Position numbers and translations under genes: made by a program | Part shown: one piece after another, positions 51,481-63,026 of the stretch | Layout: every line of letters starts with the position of its first letter | Position numbering within the stretch: position 1 is the first letter of the stretch | Origin: Cydia pomonella | Taxonomy: Eukaryota; Arthropoda; Insecta; Lepidoptera; Tortricidae | Assembly: GCF_033807575.1 (NCBI RefSeq) | Contig: NC_084706.1 | Coordinates: forward strand, 28,131,204-28,195,203 | Direction of reading: 5' to 3' | DNA: 64,000 bases | Notes under the pieces: model-generated | Database searches by the model: none | The model's input: only the letters and a program-made list of their open reading frames with translations | What the model was told of the DNA's origin: nothing

Positions 51481-52779
51481 AGCTGCGCAAATTCAGAAGA
51501 AGCATATTCAGTACAAAAATTCTAGTGTCTTCAAAACATAAACTTCATTTCAGATAACATTAGACACAAGATGATCACAAAATCACATATTCTAATTCTG
51601 GGAAGTTGTACAGCAAACAGCTTCAATTTCGATTCAACGTGAAGTGTGAACGAATATAAAAGGAAATTGTTGAGTGTGAATGTAATGCCACCTGACATCG
51701 AACGTTGTTGGCTTCTGCCTCTGTAGATGTTTTATACGGAAACATTATTTATTTAGGTAATGTAAGCTACTATTAGAATACCGTATAATTTACAAAGTTT
51801 GCTGTGACAGTCACTTAAATGATGCTTGGATAAACTGGTTGGAAATATTTTAAAGATGTAGGTTTGTCACCACTCGTTTCACCGGTTCTTCGACCGGTTT
51901 AATCACACAATATAATAAAATATCGTGATGGAATACATTTACTCAATGTATACGGATAAATATGAAATTTTTGATAGCAGATTGCTTTACAAATAACTTT
52001 AACTAAATTTTAATCACAAAACGATAACCAAAAGTTCAATATGCATTACTAGCACTATATGGATTATTTGGTACGAATAAAATGCGTTTTATATTATTTA
52101 TATAATTATCCTCTTGAGACACAGAGATAGTTGTTTTGGGTTTTGAATTGAAATTTGGAACTTAAGTAAGTGTTTAAAGTAGATTGTGGATTATATACAA
52201 TAACTTCTAAGAGAGGGGTCTTAGGAGACTATTTATTTAAAACTTAATAAATAAATAAATAAAACTTCGTTTATTTTTCTCTTCATCAAATATAATAACT
52301 GACTCATTCATTTATTTGGTCCATTTTGCACAATATACTGTATCCACAGATACGAAATACTAAGTACTTTACCCGGGTCGGATATCCGGCTCATGAATTG
52401 AACATCAGCGGTGACCGTATGATTTAAGGTTCGGCCACACCGGCATTCGAAATACATTGACGCTGTGGGGTGATTTTGTAAAGCCAGAAGGCTTTAAGCA
52501 GAGAACTGCTTTATTAAAGTGATCAACTGCAGGTCTATTTTAAGTTGAATATATTATCCTACAATTTACAACAAGTTCTACCTACCTACAAGCTAAATCT
52601 ACTGAGAGTGATGTCATTACTATTAATATTATTGTAAAATCAGTCGTATTTGTATCTGCTTGATAAAAATAATTTAATAGTGGTAAGCACATTAAAGAAT
52701 TGAGATATATATAATTTAAGAAATACAATAAAAGAAGAAAAAACCAACACTACATTTTTAAAACAATATAAAAAGTTCT
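51481..52779. other. Intergenic, no gene recognised
   Basis: AT-rich. Near 52365-52425 a GC-richer segment (GGGTCGGATATCCGGCTCAT) resembles 50480-50545. No coding signal. Confidence 0.45.
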
Positions 52780-53012
52780 TAATAGAAAAAAATTACTACC
52801 TTTAGAAAACTTTTCTAAGACAAAGACATTTAATGTGCATACGTTTTGTATATATTGTTAATTAATATGTAGGTATTTTAATTAGCATTGTTTGTTATTT
52901 AAGTTCTTGATAAAGGGTTTAATATTCTGCTATACCCTAACAGGGTATCAAGTAACATGTATATTTTATATACATATGTGATATCATAAATAAATGAAAT
53001 AAAATGAATTCT
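52780..53012 (+). mobile_element. LINE 3' UTR with ACCCTAACAGGGT hairpin
   Basis: The sequence ends CTGCTATACCCTAACAGGGT, ATCAAGTAACATGTATATTT and then ATAAATAAATGAAATAAAATG. A small stem-loop close to an A-rich tail is typical of LINE 3' ends. Confidence 0.55.
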
Positions 53013-54744
53013 CAATGTAACTGAAACTCTGGTGCCGTTAATATAGATAAATTTCACAGTAGATATCGCTATGCGGCATAGGGAAATCTACTGTAAGAAT
53101 CTTCTAAGCGTAAGACTTATAAACAAGAAAGAAGAAATGAAAAAATCGCACGAGTCGTTAAGAGTGATTGGACCGGTTTTTCAAAGCATTGAATTTCCAT
53201 TAATTTAAAACTTATTAAATTGGTTATTTCGAGATCACTATATTTCATCGTTTCATTTTGATTTTAGACGTAATTTATACGGATCTAAGAGTCACTGCGA
53301 CTGACGTCAATTTCAAAATGCCATCAATTTGTAAAGTTCCAACAGGCCTTTTCTTTCTCGGTTCAATTGGACTATATATTATCGTCTTTTTTGCGGATCG
53401 TAAAGAGCCCTTACAGTGATTAATAACGTATTCTGTCTGTCGCAGACTCAAAAACGATTAGACGAGGAATCGGGCTTTTCAGAAACGGGTGCTTTTTTGT
53501 TGCTACTATATGCTGTAGATATGCAATGAATATAATCTACATACAATTTTATTTTGGTATAACTATTTATAACTTTTTAACAAAAAATGTATTTTTTTTA
53601 CCAATCAATAAATCATTTTTATTAAACCACATTAGCACATAATATGACCCGGATAAAAAATATAGGTAAGCCGGTTAAAAACTCCGGACACAATCTTTTT
53701 TAAACGCCTGTAGAATCTTTGATCTTTTGCTTTTACATACGATCTAGGGTTTTTGTTGCACCTTGTCACAATGGCAATAGTATGAGGTCCCCAGTGACTT
53801 TCATATGACTATCACAGTGACAAGGTACTAAATGGGTATTGAAATTAAATTTTCTGACTGCACTTATATTTATTAGCACATTTCCAAGGCTAGTTTATGA
53901 TTCCAGAATATCAAGTTCATAAATATTGATTAAAAACCTAACCTTAAATCAAAATAATAAACCTACATATTTATACGAACTTAAATGTAGAAATAGAAAT
54001 AGAAATAGAATTTGTTTTATTCATAAACACACAAACAGTAATAGACAGACATAAAAGAGAACATAGTGAGAGTAAAGTGTCACGAAATGGCCTCATCTCA
54101 GCATGTTTCTCATTCACTCTGTGTCTCAGCAAATGTACCTATACTGACATCTACATGGCGACCACGAGTTTGCATTTGACATTCACGATTGCGAATATGT
54201 GAACACGATCGTATTTTCTTCCCTCTCTATCGCACCAAGACATCAGTGCGAGCGAGATAGATTACAATCGAGTTTACGCAGTCGCTAACGTCAAGCGTCA
54301 ACTCGTGGTACGGCTACTAAATGTCAAAGTAAGTTCCCTATTCTAATGTATTCCCATCGACTTCTAACCGAGCTATTTTTACCTACACTCACGTACACTA
54401 AAAACGGATCATTTGTAAATAAAGTTCCATAACTAGATACCCGTTTTCTCTGCTCTTGAGTGTACCTTTGTTTTATTCACACACCGAAGTCACCCGACCT
54501 GCAACAAAGGAACTTTAATTAATGTAAAACCTGAACGCTTAGAAAGAGGAAAGTCTAGTGTATTTTTAACAGAAAATACCAAAGAAAATGCACACAGTTA
54601 AATGGAAGTTCTGAGACCTTATGTCAAAGACATAAGATACAATTTGCTAGTACGGAATAAAAAGAATTCTTAATTCTAGATGGAATAGACTGTGAACTGG
54701 TTACTTATTTATGTGAGTATAATATTAAGACTAGTAGACAAAAG
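53013..54744. other. Intergenic, no gene recognised
   Basis: At 54145-54315 the words ACGAGTTTGCATTTGAC and GTCAAGCGTCAACTCGT form a loose inverted pair. The AAATAG microsatellite at 53988-54010 is the only other structure. Confidence 0.45.
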
Positions 54745-54985
54745 AGTTTTTTTGGACATATTACACATCGAGACGATACCTCTGTGGAACGACTTGTAGT
54801 GCACGGAGAAGTCGAAGGCACAAGGCGCGGCACCCATGCGTTGGTCAGACCTAGTCACAATGCGCTTAATGGACCACTCCACGAATGGCGACGGATTGTG
54901 AAGCTTGCCACCGGCCCTGATATGACGGCCACGGCCACTGTGACAAGAGTGAGACGACAAAGAAGAAGAAAAAAGAGAAATTTTA
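54745..54985 (+). pseudogene. LINE ORF2 C-terminal fragment (FFGHI...ERLVVHGEVEGTR)
   Basis: The plus frame reads FFGHITHRDDTSVERLVVHG, EVEGTRRGTHALVR, GPLHEWRRIVKLA and then a repetitive TATATVTRVRRQRRRKK end. This matches the C-terminal consensus of lepidopteran endonuclease/RT elements, whose genes end in a GA-rich repeat. It is 5' truncated. Confidence 0.78.
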
Positions 54986-55089
54986 ATGGATTGTCACGTA
55001 TCATGAAATACAAATATACATCGCGACGTTTCGAACCCTTTTCAAAGTTTCCATGAGTACTAACTATCGGTATTAGTGGTCATTTTTCA

Positions 55090-55905
55090 TTACAAACGTT
55101 CTCGACATTTTACAATCTGGATTTTGGTCCTAGATGTTTTTTTGTGTGATTTCTAGTTTCCCATGATATGTGTCTGTACGTTTTGCTTTGTCGATATTTT
55201 TGTTTTTATAAGAACTAGGTTGCTTCAAAAAACGTTAGAAACGGTCAAATAAAAGCGCCGTTCCATACAAACGTTTTCGACATTTTACAATCTGGATTTT
55301 AGTTCTAGATGTTTTGAGTTCTATATTACCCATGATATTTATTTATTTATTTATTTGGGAAACATACAGCACATAATAATACAATAAGGTACAAGATAAA
55401 GTTAGAACATAAGCCAAAACAGTTTCCACTTACAGCTAATACAAAATTCCTTTGCTCCGAAAAAAAGTACAATATTTGGGTATTTTTAATTTAAAGTTGA
55501 ATTTAACAGTTACATTTAGTAAATAAGATAATACACGAGCACGATTAACAGTTATAACAAGCATACTTTAGAATTTTGAAAATAACAAGCACAATTTTTA
55601 TTTAGACTTTGAAATTTCAAATAATAGGTACAATTACAATACAAGACAAGCCTACAATTTTATTACGAGCTACGAAGTAGATAACGGAATTACCATTTTT
55701 TTGTTATGATTTGTTTTTTTTTTTTTTGTTTGATGACAGAAACAAATTTATTACACTTATGCTAATTTATTACACTTATGCTTGATATTTTTGTTTTTAT
55801 AAGAACTAGTTTACTTCAAAAAACGTTAGAAACGGTCAAATAAATGCGCCGTGAACAGACGCCTAGCATACAAAATCGGCAACAATAAATGCACAAATCA
55901 AAACG
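55090..55905. repeat. Tandem duplication of ~170 bp, second unit split by an insertion
   Basis: ACGTTCTCGACATTTTACAA, AATCTGGATTTTGGTCCTAG, then TTTTTGTTTTTATAAGAACT and AAAAAACGTTAGAAACGGTC occur first at 55096-55250. They recur from about 55268, with the second unit interrupted at about 55338 and resumed at about 55787. Confidence 0.82.
55339..55786 (-). mobile_element. Retroelement tail inserted into the second tandem unit
   Basis: The left edge is a (TTTA)n run and the body is AT-rich with GGGAAACATACAGCACATAA. On the minus strand this is a 3' UTR ending in (TAAA)n. The host unit resumes at TTGATATTTTTG. No coding part is present. Confidence 0.6.
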
Positions 55906-56221
55906 GTCCGACACAGATAAGTTCTTTCTCATTTTGTTCTCAGAATTTCGTTACGATTGGTTAAGTTTTGTAGGAGGAAAATATCGAGAACGAAACCTCG
56001 ATTTCTGAGATTTTTACGCAGGGTTTTTCGCTTGAGCTGCAGGTACTCCGTACATAGTAATTTTAGGAGCTGCCCTCGTCAGCATGATGGAGATATTTAC
56101 CTAAAATTCTTACATTTGCGGGTATTTCCTGTTAAGCTTAGATTTGTTTTGAAATAACTACAAATACTTTTTCAACTATCTTCGGCCTAAGGTTGACTGT
56201 TACAGAATGATATCGAAAAAG

Positions 56222-56540
56222 TAGAATTAGAGTAGGGTCTAATGTTATTTGGCCGCGGTTTTATGTAAGGTGGAGGTACTTCCCCAGTTGGGCTATGCTC
56301 TAGTCCTGGAATGACATCCGCTGTGCTGTGCCCTACCACACAAAGCGAGACGACATTTACAATGGCCATACCACTCTTTTGGACGTAGTTTAAGGACGTC
56401 CCCGGTCCATTCCAGAGGAGTTGCATGCGCGTTGCCGACCCTAACTCTCCGCACCCTCGTTGACATCTAGCAACCTTACTCACCGGCAAGAACACAACAC
56501 AATCTCGTAAGGTCGAGTGATATTTAGCTGCGGTTTTCTG
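56222..56540 (+). repeat. TACTACG-type repeat, two partial copies joined head to tail
   Basis: The first piece goes from AGTAGGGTCTAATGTTATTT through GGTGGAGGTACTTCCCCAG to the terminal GGACGTAGTTTAAGGACG. Directly after GGTCCA the second piece starts in the middle of the 5' half (TTCCAGAGGAGTTGCATGCG) and runs to TTTAGCTGCGGTTTTCTG. The order is therefore 3' half followed by 5' half. Confidence 0.85.
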
Positions 56541-56944
56541 AATACTAACTTAGTATTCACAGTTCTGTTCAGAAGACAGCCTTCCAACCGATAAGGCACG
56601 TTCTAACCACTGTCGCTTTCTCAAGTGCTCGAAGACGGAAACAAAAAACAAAACAATCAATTGTCTTAACAAATGGCAGACATCACGAACGCCCGTCGTT
56701 GTCGTTGTCCAATAATCAATCATCTACGTACAGTCAAGAATAGAATATCGGGGCGGTTAAGTTGTTCAAAACTATTTGTACAAAGGTTGTATTGTGGTAT
56801 GCGAAAAGCATTTCCCCCTTTATAAAAAAAAGGTGTTTAGATATTTTTGAGTACCTAGACCGCTCCTATATATCTGATGGTGACTGTAACCATTTGTGGT
56901 GGTAAAGCGTATCACTCAGAGGTTGCCAGAGTTGGTTGCAACGA
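56541..56944. other. Intergenic, no feature recognised
   Basis: A short CGTCGTTGTCGTTGTC run lies at 56694-56710. No gene. Confidence 0.4.
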
Positions 56945-57068
56945 GGGTGCGATGTGTTAGGGTCGGCAACGCGCATGTAACTCCTCTGGAGCTGCAGGCG
57001 TACATAGGCTACGGAGATTGCTTACCATCAAGGGGGCCGTATGCTTGTTTGCCACTGTCCTAGTATAA
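56945..57068 (-). repeat. TACTACG-type repeat, 5' part, reverse
   Basis: The minus strand reads ACTAGGACAGTGGCAAACAA, GCATACGG, then GCATGCGCGTTGCCGACCC-like sequence. It is cut at the same C-run position as the copy at 26430. Confidence 0.8.
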
Positions 57069-57842
57069 AAGAAACTGAAGGTCACTGGTGTGCTTAGTAG
57101 CTAAATTGGTATACGCCATCTACCGACACATTTGTCAAACTTTACAATATGATAACATGTCGTTTGTCGCCGCTCCATAATCAATCATACCGGCTTACGT
57201 GTGAGCGGGACACCGCTACATGTGTGCATAGCTGTCTCACTCCCATAGTCGCGGACAAATATGGGATTATATCGTGATTGATTGTGCGCGAGTTTTGCGG
57301 ACAGCGGGTAATAGGGCTGCAATCAATGTAAGTTCATTACTCAGGGTTGTCAATAATTATTCAAGTAATATAATAAGCTATAAATCGTGTCATTTACGAC
57401 AACGCGTGTCTTGACTCGTGTTGTTTATTAAAGGTTAGATTTGACAAATTTGCGCGTCACCGTGGATGACACGAACTATAAAACGCATCTTCAGAATCAA
57501 ACCGGCCTAACTCTAAAAATCATGAAATTGAGTTAATGCCACCGAACGACTCAATAAATGGTACCTATTCTACCGCTTAGAAACTAGTCTATCGGGGCAA
57601 GAAAAGTACGAATTCACCATAATGGCAGCCGCAAGCGCAACACGAAACACACGCAAATGAAGAGACCTAAGAGTACTTGAATCGTTCTCCTTTTCATACG
57701 AAAATGACATAATACCCAAAAGGCCATACATAATTTCTATGTTAGAAAAACGAAACTGACATAATTCATATTAAGTCAATCAAGAATAAAGCAGTTTGGT
57801 CAAAAAGTGACCTTATAGTGACTAAATTATTATTTAACAAGC
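57069..57842. other. Intergenic, no gene recognised
   Basis: Weak inverted words near 57165-57290 (TCAATCAT and ATGATTGATTG-like) hint at a decayed MITE. No coding signal. Confidence 0.4.
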
Positions 57843-58050
57843 AGAAACGTCTGCGAGCGATGTTATTAAGCTTAGAATAAATTTAAATTTAAAAGTGGAA
57901 AAATTACTGCCTTGGGTGAGACTTGAACTGTTGATTCGCTGGCTCTGGATGAGGTCTTGGTTCAGTTGGCAGAGCGCCCGAGTATCTATCCAGAGGCCGT
58001 GAGTTCAAGTCTCGCCCAAGGCAGTAATTTTCCATTTTTTAAGTAGGTTT
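57843..58050 (+). mobile_element. tRNA-headed repeat folded as a hairpin, partner of 60440-60700
   Basis: The tRNA-like part at about 57949-58023 has GGTTCAGTTGGCAGAGC (A box) and GAGTTCAAGTCTCGCC (B box). Its 3' end, 58002-58030, pairs with an inverted copy at 57901-57929 with one mismatch. The leader ATGTTATTAAGCTTAGAATA is shared with 60440-60480. Confidence 0.75.
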
Positions 58051-58289
58051 ATTTTAAGCTTTAAAGTGACTACTTTCTGAACATTTTAATTTCAAAGTAA
58101 AAGAACAAAAAAATTATACAAAAACGACTCAACATCAAAATATATTCTTATTTAGCGATTTCCAAAAAAAATATATTTGTATTAAACAGTACGAAATATT
58201 GTCTTCCGTTACTCCGATAGTTACTCATGCATAAAAATTATGAGAACAGATTACATTGCGTGTAATTAATTTAAAAAAGTGGCTGTGAC

Positions 58290-58375
58290 ATAATCGGTCA
58301 GACAGACGGATATGACGAATCTATAAGGGTTCCGTTTTATGCAATTTGGCTACGGAACCCTAAAAACCATCCCGA
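58290..58375 (-). repeat. GGTTCCGTA repeat fragment, reverse
   Basis: ATATGACGAATCTATAAGGG, TTCCGTTTTATGCAATTTGG and CTACGGAACCCTAAAAACC match the start of the repeat at 32486 in reverse. Confidence 0.75.
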
Positions 58376-58789
58376 CGTTTCAAACCCTTGACAACGTGTG
58401 TGGTCAACGGGAGGCTAACGAAAAATATATTCACCTCTGTCAATGGGGCGACACTCCTCCTTTCGGCTTTTCTCGGCTCTGTTCGGCTTAGCATTGCTCC
58501 GAGCAATTATTAGGGTTGGCACAACTTGACGTCCCTATACGTGCACGACCACAGATAAGATAATAACTTGAATTTTGACAACCCTAAATGGCTAAAAGGC
58601 ATAGTGCTGTATATATTAGAAAGGGACAGCATAATTCGTCCCTGAATCGCTGTCAAACTTATGTTTTGTAGGAAGTGTCATTTCTGTACGGTAGTACTAT
58701 TATTTATTCTGTGTCTCTGTCAAAATTACAATGTGCAAAACGACCCGTATCTAAAAAACATAAATATTGAGGCTGTTTAAAGTTGGTTG
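58376..58789. other. Intergenic, no feature recognised
   Basis: No gene or clear repeat is seen. Confidence 0.4.
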
Positions 58790-59131
58790 AAATTCTAACA
58801 GAGTCAATATATTATTTTCCTCAGTCTCCCGACGCGCTTCAAAGATTGCGTCAAGCGTGATATGGTTACTTTTAATATCACATGTAACCAATGGCAAAAA
58901 CTGGCCGAAGACCGACCCGTATGGCGTCGTGCTATTCACGATGGTCAGGCCAAACACGACGATGCCTGGTTTACCTCTTTAAGAGAGAAACGTATGAGGC
59001 GCCACGAGCAGGCCTCCAACCCTCGCCCACCTGGGCAAGCATACACCTGCCGCGTGTGTGGACGTGGGATCCTCTCTCGTATAGGGCTATACAGCCACGA
59101 ACGCAAGTGTCGTTACCAGGATGCTGCTTAA
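58790..59131 (+). pseudogene. LINE ORF2 C-terminus with C2H2 zinc finger
   Basis: The plus frame begins RFKDCVKRDMVTFNITCNQW, then QKLAEDRPVWRRAIHDG and a basic linker. It ends YTCRVCGRGILSRIGLYSHE and RKCRYQDAA before TAA at 59129-59131. Y-KD--KRD------I----W--LA-DR--WR with a terminal C--C-R----RIGL-SH is a non-LTR ORF2 C-terminus. About 100 codons are intact, and the upstream RT is missing. It is not a host zinc-finger gene. Confidence 0.82.
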
Positions 59132-59638
59132 AACATCTCACGCAGATGAAAAGGCCTATTATATATGCGGTTGCGCAGAGAAATTTCTCTCTGCGTGCGC
59201 TCTGGCTGTAAATGAACGAACTACATATTTAAATTTTCTCAAATGACATGAAGGTCCAGTATATGCTTGTTCTTCTCTCACTCTCACTGATCGTAAGCAT
59301 GAGCAAGATGGATGTGCGTGCAAGGGACCGCGAATATCATGTTTCATTTATTTATTTGTGTGTTTTAATAATAATAAAGTAATACTGCTAAATTTTTTGT
59401 GCAAAGTTTATTATATTTTTTAAATTGCATTTCAAACCTATGTTAGAGATTTTTTTATATGTAACGAAGTCAAAAACTTAGGATTTGAATCGCTGAAGTC
59501 CGTAGAGAAAGACCTCAAGATTGCTAATTAAAATTTTGGCAATCGTATTGTTATCTAAAAAGCGCTGACTATTCAAAAACTCCATTCTCTGAGCATACTG
59601 CAATTTAAGGGCGACGCCCATGTTACACTCTTGTAGTT
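59132..59638. other. Probable LINE 3' UTR followed by AT-rich DNA
   Basis: Positions 59132-59395 follow the LINE stop and include TTTATTTATTTGTGTG and an AATAATAATAAAGTAATA stretch. These may be the element's UTR and tail. Confidence 0.4.
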
Positions 59639-59639
59639 G

Positions 59640-59712
59640 CACGTGCCCATAGGCTACGGTAACGTCATTCCATCAAGCAGGCCTAATCTAGTTTGCCACC
59701 GTCGAACGACTA
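59640..59712 (-). repeat. Fragment of a TACTACG-related repeat, reverse
   Basis: The minus strand reads CGACGGTGGCAAACTAGATT, AGGCCTGCTTGATGGAATGA and GTAGCCTATGGGCAC, the layout of the TACTACG family with a different consensus. Confidence 0.65.
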
Positions 59713-60284
59713 AATATCCGTGGATGATGTTGTAGGTCTCACACTTTATTATTCTATGTATTCTATTTCTGTGTCTAAACCTATGTGTTACTGTTTTTTG
59801 TCCCAAATAAAAAGAAAAAAAAGTAGCAATGGCTATTACAGTGGCTAAACCATTCTTAAACATAGGTACTTACAAAATTATTGAATCATCATTCAATCCT
59901 TCAAATATTTTTGTCCTGACCTGACAATGAATAAAACTTCCTGATAAATCAAAATATATTATCTGACAACCCTAATACCTACACACGGCTGCCAACCCTT
60001 CATAATTGGAGGGGATAATTATATGAACTAGTACAGTCAGCTGCAAAAGTATAGGCGCCGAGCGCGGTGGAGAGTCTGCCATCTTGTGGCCTGAATCGGA
60101 GACATATACTGTAAGTTGACTCAAAGCAAGTTGTCTACAGTTCATGTCTGTTTTCTTGTCCATTGTAGGTTCTGCCATCTTGTGGATATTTGAAGCTTAA
60201 ACTTGACATTTACACTTCGCGGCTAATAAACAGGGGCTACTGTGCTGCCCCCTACAGTTCATGTTTTTGTTTTTGGTTAGCCAA
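59713..60284. other. Intergenic, no gene recognised
   Basis: TCTGCCATCTTGTGG occurs twice, at 60076 and 60172, each followed by different sequence. Otherwise featureless. Confidence 0.4.
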
Positions 60285-60370
60285 CCATATTGTCCCACTG
60301 CTGGGCAAGGGCCTCCCCTCGTTTTCTCCAGTCGACCCTGTCGTCGAAATTTTCCCACCATTTTACAGTT
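60285..60370 (-). repeat. RTE-type LINE fragment (CCCACTGCTGGGC block)
   Basis: TTGTCCCACTGCTGGGCAAG and GGCCTCCCCTCGTTTTCTCC, read in reverse, match the segment near the 3' end of lepidopteran RTE elements. Too short to carry a frame. Confidence 0.55.
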
Positions 60371-60439
60371 CATGTACGCTCCCTATAATGTGGTTGTGAT
60401 CTTCAAGATGGATCTAACTGATAAATTAATTTTGACAAG

Positions 60440-60700
60440 GAGAAACGTTTGCGAACGATGCTATTAAGCTTAGAATAAATTTAAAAGTGGAATCAATACT
60501 CCAATCCAAGAACACGTCACCCGGTAGCCGTCTAAGAAGTGTCACGTTCTTACGGTAGATGTCGCTAGGTTCTCCTGGTGGGAAAATTTGCTGGCTATGG
60601 ATGAGGTCTTGGTGGCTCAGAAGGCAGAGCGCTGGAGTATCGATCCAGAATTCCAGATGCCGTGAGTGCAAGTTTCACCCAAGGAAGTAATTTTTTTAAA
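60440..60700 (+). mobile_element. tRNA-headed repeat, partner of 57843-58050
   Basis: The leader GAACGATGCTATTAAGCTTA is shared. A tRNA-like part at 60598-60690 has GGTGGCTCAGAAGGCAGAGC (A box) and a B box altered to GAGTGCAAGTTTCACC. The inverted partner arm seen at 57901 is replaced by other sequence here. Confidence 0.7.
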
Positions 60701-61744
60701 TTTATTCTAAGGTTCTAACTGCTTTTTGCTACGTGGTTAATTATCGTGTTTTGCGGTAAATCTTACAAAACTGTGATTTTGGTTTGTATTCTACAGTAGG
60801 GAGAGATCGAGGAGAATTAAAGTAGAGGGTATTTATAATCGTCTTAAAGTAAAGACACATATTGAGGATGTATTCCTATTTGTTCCCACCCCACGTGACC
60901 ACCGATACATGAGGCGGGGACAGATGGGAATGATTAATATGCAGTGCCTATTCCCATTGGTGCCCGGCAGAGGCAAATGTTTTATTCCCAACACCATATT
61001 GAGGGGCCTGCGGCCGGTGGGACGCACTAAACATCATTTTTTTTTCAGCTAGATAACATTTATAGATGCCTCAAAATTGATGTTGTTTCAACTTACCTCT
61101 CTTTTAACTCACCTCAGTCTCTACGCAGTGAAGTGAATGGGCCAAAGAAAAAATAAAACACTCGATCGGATTCGAACTTATATGATACGTCAAACATTTG
61201 CTAAAGATACGATATGGATTGGATATGTCAGTGTCAAAAGTATCGTTAGGAATTTTTTTACGGCTTCTGGGTCAAGCGCCATCTTGATAGTCACACCTCG
61301 TGATTAATTCCTTTGTTTTTTGCTCATTAATATTGTTCAAAGTGCAATATCGATAGCTTCATCATAAGGCCTTTAGCATCTTGACAGACGATTTTATGCA
61401 GCAGGTATGTGAGGGACAACGTCTCTCGTGGCAGTATGAGCCAATGCGGGACCGGCATTTGCGACCACATTTGTGACAGCTAAATGAGGGAGCCGATCGA
61501 TAGCTTATTATATAGTAAACTAATGTGGTAGTGTGCAGTGAATGGACAATTCATCTTGAAACGCAACCACCATGTTGGAGTCAGCGGCCGGTGGTCCACG
61601 TGCTACTTGTAAACGCTTTACAAGAGCTGATAAAATCACCGTACATTGTCTTGCGCTAACCGTACAATGTTAGTCGTATTTAAAGCTCCTAATACCTTGA
61701 TACTGGCGAAATAGTCCCACTCAACTGAAGACATTTTTTATTTA
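60701..61744. other. Intergenic; GC-rich repeat-like block at 60890-61030
   Basis: CACCCCACGTGACCACCG at about 60886 resembles CCCCACGTGACCGCCG at about 33237, just before the double hairpin. GAGGGGCCTGCGGCCGGTGG lies at 61002. I recognise no gene. Confidence 0.4.
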
Positions 61745-61749
61745 TTACG

Positions 61750-61935
61750 AAAAGGTAAGCATTTGACCACAAGCCCACCTGATGGAAAGTGCCGATGCAG
61801 TCGAGGATGAGAACTTGCTTACGTAAAAGAGGTACTATTCACGCTCGATTTATAAAGATCCAAGTTATAGTGGACTGGGAATAGATTTGCAGGAAGTGAA
61901 TTCCATGGATAAGAAAAACATAATTTTAATAGGAA
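61750..61935 (+). repeat. Interspersed repeat (CCACCTGATGGAAAGTG type)
   Basis: GACCACAAGCCCACCTGATG, GAGGTACTATTCACGCTCGA, TTTATAAAGATCCAAGTTAT and GGAAGTGAATTCCATGG follow the order of a common lepidopteran repeat. Confidence 0.65.
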
Positions 61936-62308
61936 GATGATCTTTATGTTCAAATCGGGCCCACTATAGCTTAGTGTTCAAAATTGCTTACGCATGCTCT
62001 TATGTGGTTATCAATAAAGTGTTAACTACATCCACTACATTTCGAACACTTTTAGCAACTTTTTCTTCTGACTGTACGAAAGAATGGGGGTAGTTCTCTG
62101 AGAAATGATTGCTGTTGTGTATCAATAGTTTTTCTATTATAGGAAGCGGGGAAAATTGTGGGGCCATATTAATGGGAATAATTGGAGTAGGCAGTAAGAG
62201 GGGTTATTTATAGACTATGATGAAAGAAGAGTTATTTAGTAGTAATAATATCGTAAAATAACGGCTAAAGTGAAATATTGATGAGTTTCATTCAAGGAGA
62301 GCTTAAAT
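61936..62308. other. Intergenic, no feature recognised
   Basis: No gene or repeat recognised. Confidence 0.4.
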
Positions 62309-62311
62309 TAA

Positions 62312-62455
62312 GGCGGCCGGTACACTTGTAAGTTTTACTTACGTAAGTAAGGACAAAGCTATTTGTTAGAATGAGATAATGATATTCATCTCTCACTCTA
62401 TAGTATAGCTGTGTCCCTACTTACGTAAGTAAAACTTACAAGTGTACCGGCCGCC
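62312..62455. mobile_element. PIF/Harbinger-like fold-back MITE
   Basis: GGCGGCCGGTACACTTGTAA and TTTTACTTACGTAAGTA pair with the right half over about 50 bases with only two or three mismatches. TAA flanks both sides (62309-62311 and 62456-62458). The 144 bp length, TAA duplication and GC-rich ends fit a PIF/Harbinger MITE. Confidence 0.88.
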
Positions 62456-62494
62456 TAAGTCAATTTTTTACAAGCTTTTATTTATTTTCACCTG

Positions 62495-62710
62495 ACCGTT
62501 GTCTGTTTGTAATCAAATCTTGCAAGTTAAATTTGATCCACTTCCCGGTATCCGATTGAGCTGAAAATTTGCATACATATGTAAGTCGGGTGAAAATGCA
62601 ATATTATGGTACCATCGAGCTGATCTGATGATGGAGACAAGAGGTGGACATAGGAACTCTGTGGTAAAACAACGCAACCTAATTGTGTTTGGGGTTTTTA
62701 GAATTTGCTC
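62495..62710 (+). repeat. Interspersed repeat, uninterrupted partner of 45345-45640
   Basis: AATCAAATCTTGCAAGTTAA, GTACCATCGAGCTGATCTGA, TGATGGAGACAAGAGGTGG and GTGGTAAAACAACGCAACC follow the same order as the minus-strand copy. Sequence around GAAAATTTGCATACATATG is uninterrupted. Confidence 0.85.
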
Positions 62711-63026
62711 GATGAGTATTAGTTGCCCGTGGAAAGAAAAGTACAGTCAGCGATAAAAGCTTGTACCAAAAATGAAATTTTTGTAAAAAACTTATTCAGA
62801 CATAATCTAATTAACTCCATTACGGATGTTTAATAATTTGTTTTCTAAAAAGGCCCTCACGAGCATGTATACTTGCTTTCGAGGCCTGTTTTCGTATTGG
62901 TTAGTGTTTGGTACGAAATCAGTGAAGTCATACATTCCATAAGATTTACGCTAAAATTTACAGAATAAAAAAAACCACCATGTATACAAACGAATTCTAA
63001 AAGTTGTTTTGTTGATTGAATACAAT

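Noticed and set aside
58862..59131. Host C2H2 zinc-finger gene
   Set aside because: A single finger follows a LINE C-terminal pattern (W--LA-DR--WR) and sits just before the stop, as in non-LTR elements.
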